Positions 57,231 to 64,000 of a stretch of DNA of 64,000 nucleotides are shown here, piece by piece; the stretch's first letter is position 1, and every line of letters starts with the position of its first letter. The stretch covers positions 57,083,563 through 57,147,562 of the forward strand of contig CM059972.1 in NCBI GenBank assembly GCA_030490835.1. The letters run 5' to 3'. Made by a program: the position numbers and the translations under genes. A model generated the notes under the pieces. The model had not been told where the DNA came from and ran no database searches. It saw only the letters and a program-made list of their open reading frames with translations. This stretch comes from Annona cherimola. Its lineage: Eukaryota; Streptophyta; Magnoliopsida; Magnoliales; Annonaceae.

Positions 57231-60200
57231 TGTGATTGCAAATATATATTTGATTTATATGTGATTTAAATGAATTTTGAATAATTTATGGATGATTTTA
57301 TGATTTAATGATAATTAAGAATGGTGATTAAATATTTAATCGCCAGAGCCCAAAGTGAGTCGGTATGACCCGAGGGGCTTAATGAGGATTAAAAGGTGAA
57401 AATTTGTTATGAATAATCATGTTAATTACCATGATTTAATTTATGGAGACTAAAATGTAATTATGGAATTAAGATGAAAAATGATAGAAAATTCATAACT
57501 TGACGCCTACAAGGCGGATTTCGATGAAATTTGAAAGTTAAGCTCACGACGGTGGGCCCAATCTTGTGAATGGATTGGATTAAGGGAATCATAATGAGAT
57601 TATGGTGATAATTAATTATTTTTATCCTAAATCCAAAAGATAAATTCAAGTGGTCATAACTTGAGTTAGAAACGTCAGTTTGAGATGAAATTTGAAACGA
57701 TGGAATAAAATTATGAAATCTATGAGATGAATGGAATGGATTAAACTAATTATCATGAGAAGTTGCTTTCTTGGAGAGCAAGTAAGAGATTACTTAAGAG
57801 CTAAGAAAAAGGGTAATTTGGGAAAGGTGAAAATTGAATTTACAAAAATGCCCTAGGGGTTACTTAAGCACCAAGAAAATTAGCATATAAAAAAAAGGGG
57901 GAGATCAAGCTACTGCACGTCCCAGTAGGGGGGAGAAGGAGAGAAAGAAGGAGAGAGAGAAGGAGAGAGAAAAGAGAGAAAAATGGATATTTTCTCCAAA
58001 GGAAAAAGCTAGGGCACATCCAACCCAGCAAGGAAGAGGAGAAAAGAGGAGGAAAAGAAGAAGGAAAAAGGGAAGTAGAAGCTCGGGAAGCTCGGGACAA
58101 AGAATCGATGAAATCGGGTAAATACCCGTTGAGTTAAGCCTTCCAACTTCCAAGTTTTCTTCTTGATATTGGAATCATGGTTTTGAATCATAATAAACCT
58201 CTAAAGAAAGATTAATAACATTTTGGAATTATGTATTGATTGAGGGTTTTGCATATGTATTGAAAAGAGATGCAAATATGGGAGAAAAACCTAGAAGAAA
58301 TGAGGTAGAAATCTAAAATATAAACGGAACAGTTAATGAACGAATTTTCTCATGAAACTTTTTTTGAAGACTTATTATGGGGTGATTAAGGAAATAACAC
58401 TATTTTAGATTAAAAATATAAGCACGTTACAAATTAAAAATATGGGAAAATCAACCTGGACAGGATTTAAAGGGTGGCAGGATCAACTGCACCAAATGAT
58501 TTTTAATAATTTTTATGCAAGGAATTTTGGGCTGAAAATTTTACAGGATATATAAGAAATATTAATTATCACATAAAAAAATAAAAATTAGGTTTTTATA
58601 GGTATAAATATACTCAATAAGTTATGTGATTAAGGCTGTCTGAAAAGGAGTGCTGTTGTCCAGCAGAGTAAAAATACCAAAATAAATAGAAATACAAAAT
58701 ATTTCATACTAAAAATATTTATTTTGGTTAATAAATGTATTTATTAAGGTATGGTAGAAATTTTAGATCAAAAAATACTTGATTTGATATTAATTCAAGA
58801 TTTTGAGAATTCAGTGTGCCCGAATTAAGCATTATGAACAGCTTAAGGAATAAATCAAGATAAATGTTAAATTCTAAGTTTTTATGATGGAATTTAACTT
58901 ATAATGGGATATAAATCATGATTTAGTGTAATTCATATGATGATTTATGAATAGGTTGCTGATTTTATAAAGTATGGAACCTAGGGTTGCATATATGACC
59001 CGATTTTTTTATTTTATGTTAAAAATGGTATGGTAATAAGATTAAATGATTTATGGAAGTGATGTATGGTAAAATACCCTAGGATTAGGGTACTTTGGAT
59101 GCCCAAGAGGATTTGGAAAGATGAGCCCCAAATCTGATTTTTATGAATTTTATGAAAAGATGTCCGAATGGGGTGAAAACGATACCCGAAATGGATGAGT
59201 CAGTTGCTGTATGGAAACCATTTAATTAAGGGGTTTAATCATGCTGGAATTAGAGACAAGTTGCTATTTTGAGAAATTTTAAGAAACACATGATTTATGT
59301 GTTAAGAAATGGATGGATATGAAGAGTTAAGTATGAATAAATGATATGTGAATTATGTAAGTTGTTAAAATGCAAAAATGCATGAAGAAGTGATGGAAAA
59401 CGTGGATTAGGTTATTGTTTAAGTAAATAATAATGTGATGCATAGGTTATGATACGTATGAACACCCGACTTGAAAGACAAATGGGCTAAGTTAGTGTAA
59501 TATAAGTCCAAATGGATTTATGTAGGTTGAAAAACCTAAGGAATATAAATATTTGAAGATGATGTAAATAAATGAAATGCTATTCTCATTTATTTAGGCA
59601 AAGGCAAGGAGAAGAACGGAAGGGGATTATGGCGATCTCAGGTAAGCAAGCGAACTTTCTAAAATGGTGTTTTTTTTCTATGTGATGATATGTGATTAAA
59701 ATTATTTATGATAATATTTAAACGAATGGGAAAGCACAAGTTTTGAAAATGATGACTTTATTTAAAAGCCACAAGTTTTGAAAAATGACAGCTTTAATGA
59801 AAAGTTGTAAGTTTTGAAAAAGAATGACTTTAAGGAAAAGCCTCAAGGTTTGCTTCATGGGAAGAAAGCAATACATTTTAGGATAAGGATTTCATCATCA
59901 GTGTTGCCAAAAATTGGCAATGCTTTATGTTAATGGAATTGAGAATTTTTCTTATGAGTAAGCAAGTTTTCCATGATAATGTTTTCAAACAATTTAATGT
60001 TTGATGCCGATGGTTTTAAGAATTTTCTTTTAAGTAAGCAAGTTCTTTATGATGCTGTTTCAAAAGTATTTATAAGAAAAAGGGAATTTTGCTCTTTTTC
60101 ACAAACCAACAAATGTAAATAAGTTTTGAATTTCTCTTATGATGTTTAATGATAAATAATCATGTTATAAAAGAAAAAAAAGAAAAAGGAGATTTGATTT

Positions 60201-60788
60201 ATAAAAAATATTTTTTTTGCTAGGTCTTGATAATTAAATAATAAATGATGATTTAGACATAATTCATATGTTTAGAAATGATATTCGAAAAGTTTTTATT
60301 TCCTTTAGATAAGGAAATCTATGTTGAAAATATCTCTAAAAATGTTTATACGGATGTATTGAAATATATTTAAGGATAACCAACCTCCTATGTTGATTTC
60401 ATAAAATGGTTTAATTTCGGTTGCTAAATAGTATGCAAAAGATTATGCAAGTCCTTTATGTAAAAATGACAAAATTGATATGTGGACAAGAAATTGATTT
60501 TAAAGTGATTGAGAAGGGGTTAGCACCATTGCATAACTTTTGTAAGCAAAAGGCCCCAAAATGGAAACCAAGAAAATGCTAGGAAAAATATATGATTTAT
60601 TCTTGAAAATCTAAAAGTTTTGAAATTATTATATTAAAAGGGTTTTAAGGTGTGTTGTTTCTCAAACATTTCAAATATTTATCAAAATATTTTACTCAAA
60701 TATTCTTAACAGAATTTAAGGAAGGTCATCCTAAAAATAGATTTCAAATGACAACTTGTTAAAGTGGGTGCGCTAGCTTACAAGTTGA

Positions 60789-60953
60789 CACAGACTGCGG
60801 TCTGTGATGTATTTTTGAAAATTATTTTTAAAGATATAGACTTCGGTCTAAGATTTTTTGTGAGTTTAGATACAGGCTGCGGTCTGTGATTTCGATTTAA
60901 AAGGACATGGGCTGCGGTCTGTGGTTCTTCAAACCAAACGGACTGCGGTCCGT
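60789..60953 (+). repeat. Hairpin array with GTCTGTG arms and compensatory changes
   Basis: Units are CACAGAC-TGCG-GTCTGTG (60789-60806), TAGAC-TTCG-GTCTA (60837-60850), ACAGGC-TGCG-GTCTGT (60872-60887), a weaker unit near 60908, and ACGGAC-TGCG-GTCCGT (60938-60953). Both arms differ together between units, and the loop stays TGCG or TTCG. It is the counterpart of 15727-15908. Confidence 0.8.
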
Positions 60954-61460
60954 CATAATAATGTATGGTGCACCAGTACAAGGAACAAGCAGGTTGTAGA
61001 GTACGGTTGGGATGACCGGGGCCCACTCTACATAAGGCCAAGTCGCTAAGGGATGACAGGAGTGCCAGCGGCGCCCTCTCTGAGATGGGAGCAGGATAAA
61101 TAAACAGCCTCCTGGCTAGCGTGCTGTTAAAGATTCTCTTTCAAAAGGTAGCATGATCACTTGCTAAGTGTCACTACTAGATGGGGAGAAATGTGTTTGC
61201 ATACGTTTTGCTTTTCAAAAGCCCAAAGATTGGGATATAAAAGCATTTATATGAAAAATTATCCTAAATTGGTTTTGTATGATCCATTATGTATAAGTTA
61301 CCCTAAAAGCAGGGTGTTTTACACAAAATGTGTAAATATTAAGAATAAAAAGAAATGATTCTTATGCAAAAGTTTTCATGAAAAAGATTTATGACTTTTT
61401 TGCTATAAACAAGCTCCAAGATGGGGATTATGAAAAAGGATTTATGTTGAAAAAATGGTT

Positions 61461-61828
61461 GGACATGAGAATGTTTATTTCCTAAAGGGATTTATGTTGG
61501 AACATGTGTGGACATAAAAATGTCTGTTTCTAAAAGAGTTTAAGGGATAAAGGTGTTTGCGGACATATGAATGTCCATTGCCAAAAAGGTTTACGGGAAA
61601 TGTATTTTGGACATAAAAATGTCCATTATCAAAGTGTTTATGTGGAAAAATGTTTTGGGACATATAAACGTCCGTTTCCAACAAGGTTTAAGTGAAAAAA
61701 TATTTTAGGACGTATGAACGTCCAATGCCAAAATGATTTATGTGGAAAAAAAAATCTTTTCGTGGACATGAGAATGTCCATTGCCAAATATGGTTTATGT
61801 CAATATGTTTTGGGACATAAAATGTCCC
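61461..61828 (+). repeat. Hairpin array with GGACAT/ATGTCC arms, period about 50 bp
   Basis: Units start at 61461 (decayed), 61510, 61561, 61609, 61658, 61708, 61764 and 61812. The usual form is GGACAT, four bases, ATGTCC. The unit at 61708-61723 is GGACGT-ATGA-ACGTCC and that at 61812-61828 is GGGACAT...ATGTCCC, so paired positions change together. Loops are ATGA, AAAA, ATAA and GAGA. It is the counterpart of 16457-16996. Confidence 0.85.
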
Positions 61829-62559
61829 CTGGCCAAAATGATTTATGAGAAAAATATTTTAGAAAATGATTTTCAAGGAAGTCTTGCCCTAAAAGATAAA
61901 ATGCTTGCTTACTGAGTTGTCACTCACATTTTATTTTTCCAAACCTTAGACAGGTACCGGGAAACTCAAGGAGATGAAATCTAAGAAATGAAGTAAGGCA
62001 TGAGATGATGGCCGGGTAGACTATAAAGAATGGAAAAGCATGAATATGCTAAGGTATGCTAATGTGTATGTGAACTTAATTAGAATTTTAAGTTCTATAT
62101 GATTTAATGATTGAATGTATGGATGTATGGATGTATATGTTATGATTTAGTCAAGGAGACTTTTATTGTAGAAAAGCATGATGAATGCTATAAGTGAAAT
62201 AGAATTTGAAATTTTATTACAAGTGTATCACCACTTGTTTGATGAATGATGTGAGATGTAAAGATATGAACGATGATGAACGGAAAAAAATTTGGACGAG
62301 TTCCAATTAAAATCCCGCCGCATGATCAGGGCAACAATCCTTATTTACATTTACCAATCTATAAGGTCTTGAGGTAAGGAAGTGACGTCTCGGTTTGGGG
62401 CACCACAGATGTATGATCTTCCTATTTTTGATTTGATCTTATTTTATTGTGTACTTTCTCTATGATCCATTTTATCTCGAAATATGTTTCGTAATAGAAA
62501 GTGCATGAAGTACATTAGTTTGGGGGGTAAGCCATTTTCATTATTCTCTATCTGGTCTA

Positions 62560-63360
62560 TTATAGCTACAATAAAGAGATTTTTAATTCAACTATGCAAA
62601 GGCTATGGAGAATGAATGGTACATGGAAGTTCTTTGAATTAGATGATAATCTTTATATGATTCGATTTGACAATGTTGAAGATGAGTTAAAGTTACCAAT
62701 TTTCAATTTGGACATTATTAACATTTCCATCCTACTTGATAAAAATAAACTTGAGAAATCATTGGTAAAACCTTTCCTTGATTGTTTAGAAAGGAGATAA
62801 AAGACCATGTTTGAAACTTAAAGTTGAGATTGTTGTTTAGAAACCTTTGCGAAGGGGAGTGCTTTTGTAATCTAGAGGTACGGAAAGAAAATGACCTATT
62901 TCATTATGACAAATTACCTATCTTTTTACTATTATTGAAGAAGAATTACCTATGAAAACAAAGAATGTCATTATGGATCACAAGTAGATAAGTTAAAATC
63001 TATTTCTGAATTGCCATACAGTCAACAACTATGGATAGGCTACAAGCTCATTGGGATCTCAAATGGAATTAGCAATGGTAATAGAGGGAAAATGAAGTGC
63101 TATTTAGGTGAAGTAGGAGAGATTGAGAAGATGAACAATGGATATCCTAGTTTGGTGATAATAGTGGAAAGGGTCGACCAAGCAACTAATCCTGCCGATG
63201 AAGGTTCAAAAAGTAGCACTAATTTTAGAGACGACAAGTAAAGGAAAGATGTCGTAAAAGAGGACGATACTGTAACAATGGATTTGATTGGCATAAAAGG
63301 AGTGAATGGTGATGATTTTGCTAACTAGAGTAAAGATTTAGTTGTTGAAATGTAACGGGT
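62560..63360 (+). pseudogene. Decayed DUF4283 / zf-CCHC_4 protein, probably LINE ORF1-like
   Basis: The 68-codon piece at 62594-62800 reads LWRMNGTWKFFELDDNLYMI and RFDNVEDELKL, the pattern of the DUF4283 domain (L-W-G-F-L-F-EED). After stops, KPLRRGVLL (about 62838) and YDKLPIF (about 62906) match the stretch that precedes the zinc knuckle in these proteins, then TYENKECHYG, the knuckle end, in another frame. The 76-codon piece at 63011-63241 (LPYSQQLWIGYKLIGISN) is the linker after the knuckle. DUF4283 with zf-CCHC_4 is common in plant LINE ORF1 and in related stand-alone genes; I found no reverse transcriptase nearby to decide. At least three frameshifts or stops make it a pseudogene. Confidence 0.6.
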
Positions 63361-63499
63361 CACATTGCCTTAGTGCATTTGGTGGCAAATCCCTTTACTA
63401 ATGTTCTCCTTTTGGGGGATCCTATTAGATATATGATTGGTGGTAGTTGGGTTGTTGGGAAATCAGCAAAATTTGGGCGAGTTGGGGAAGGTAGGAGTA
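63361..63499. other. Short unassigned spacer
   Basis: Possibly the tail of the decayed DUF4283 protein (GGCAAATCCCTTTACTAATG onward); no clear domain is visible. Confidence 0.3.
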
Positions 63500-64000
63500 T
63501 GTGAGGACCAGATATTTTTTATTATTATAATTCTTCCCTGGCCATAAAGTAATTTATAAATATGTTGCTAGAAATTACTGATATTAGTGTAGTATACACT
63601 ATAGATAGATATGACATCTAGGGGATATGTAGTGCATACATGAATGTATTATGATATTCACATATTGGGTTGTATGGGACACTATTCTTGAGCATGTTAG
63701 ACATGAGCATGAGTTGTGCATTGGTATGTTTCTATAGTTGCACTAGCTAGTTTTGATATGATTTTATTGGGTATTGATTTAGAGGTGTATAATGGATGTG
63801 TCATTTGGGGCACTTTGATTGTCTTGAACCTTACAGAGTAGGTACGGGGTATGATTTGCTTGGTTAGGTCGCAGAGGTCAAGGAGGTAGTGCCCCTGGAA
63901 AAAATTTTAAGTAAGGCCTTATGGGCCAGCACTGGCTCGACCCACTAATTGGTGAGGTCATTGCGAGGCTAGGGTTTATTCTTCCCTTCTCGTTCTTGTC
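63500..64000 (+). mobile_element. Possible start of another LTR, running off the window
   Basis: TGTGAGGACCAG at 63500 followed by TTTTTTATTATTATAATTC has the form of the start of some plant Gypsy LTRs (TGTGAGGACC). GGTCGCAGAGGTCAAGG near 63868 and GGCCAGCACTGGCTCGACC near 63924 are GC-richer than their surroundings. The other end is outside the window, so this rests on the first bases only. Confidence 0.3.

Larger units (their letters stand above)
57231..62407 (+). mobile_element. Long LTR (5.2 kb) related to 11887-17602
   Basis: Begins TGTGATTGCAAAT and ends TTTGGGGCACCACA. The order of blocks matches 11887-17602: TCGCCAGAGCCCAAAGTGAG, CATAACTTGACGCCTAC, a TATAAAAA box near 57886, a purine-rich leader (57930-58080), CCGACTTGAAAGACAA near 59466, the GTCTGTG hairpin array (60789-60953), GGGGCCCACTCTACATA (61019), the GGACAT hairpin array (61461-61828), and the terminal stem-loop (62324-62343). 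About 35 bp found near the start of sister LTRs is missing. Flanks (ATTTA and GATGT) do not match, so the left edge may be altered. No internal coding region is present. Minus-strand frames at 57864-58191 are readings of the purine leader. Confidence 0.82.

Noticed and set aside
57231..57260. A target-site duplication for the LTR ending at 62407
   Set aside because: ATTTA and GATGT do not match at any nearby offset; I do not claim a duplication.

Overview
The window is plant nuclear DNA made almost entirely of nested LTR retrotransposons. I found no intact host gene, tRNA, rRNA, CRISPR array or prokaryotic operon. The reasons are Ty3/Gypsy and Ty1/Copia gag-pol remains with plant-type domains (a chromodomain behind an integrase, a SIRE-like Copia pol, an Athila-like gag), plant primer-binding sites (iMet-like and Asp-like), very long LTRs (about 1.6 to 5.7 kb), AT-rich sequence, and a broken DUF4283/zinc-knuckle ORF. 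It fits a repeat-rich, probably pericentromeric or otherwise heterochromatic, part of a sizeable angiosperm genome. I cannot name the species.

Layout, left to right. 1-2083 is part of a minus-strand chromovirus LTR. 2084-3790 is mostly unassigned and holds one LTR-like promoter/U5 remnant. 3791-6203 is an AT-rich tandem duplication of about 395 bp whose second copy is split by a solo Copia LTR (4537-6155, target-site duplication ATAAT). 6628-11213 is the 3' end of a minus-strand Tekay-like chromovirus: LTR, polypurine tract and decayed integrase-chromodomain. 11858-23964 is a long solo LTR containing a second solo LTR (11887-17602, CTCAT) and a solo Copia LTR (21925-23544, TATAT). 23970-24860 is a minus-strand Copia LTR fragment.

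The core is one Tekay-like chromovirus at 24974-56970. Four events interrupt it: a solo LTR in its 5' LTR (27281-30899, ATATA); a minus-strand SIRE-like Copia element that lost its 3' half in a deletion that also removed the host's 5' LTR end, primer site and most of gag (junction 31370/31371); an Athila-like gag-protease element with no reverse transcriptase or integrase inserted in the protease (37890-47543, ATTAC); and a solo LTR in the integrase (50075-52340, CAAAT). Beyond it lie 57231-62407 (another 5.2 kb LTR), a decayed DUF4283/zf-CCHC_4 ORF (62560-63360) and a possible new LTR start at 63500.

The coding parts are decayed by stops, frameshifts and catalytic substitutions, so nothing here should be autonomously mobile. 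The most unusual signal is in the long LTRs: arrays of short perfect hairpins at regular spacing (about 49 bp in one array) with paired, compensatory base changes; a stem-loop near the LTR 3' end kept across otherwise diverged LTR families; and a hairpin-repeat array in the Copia LTRs. These suggest selected RNA or DNA structure. All boundaries and comparisons were made by eye.
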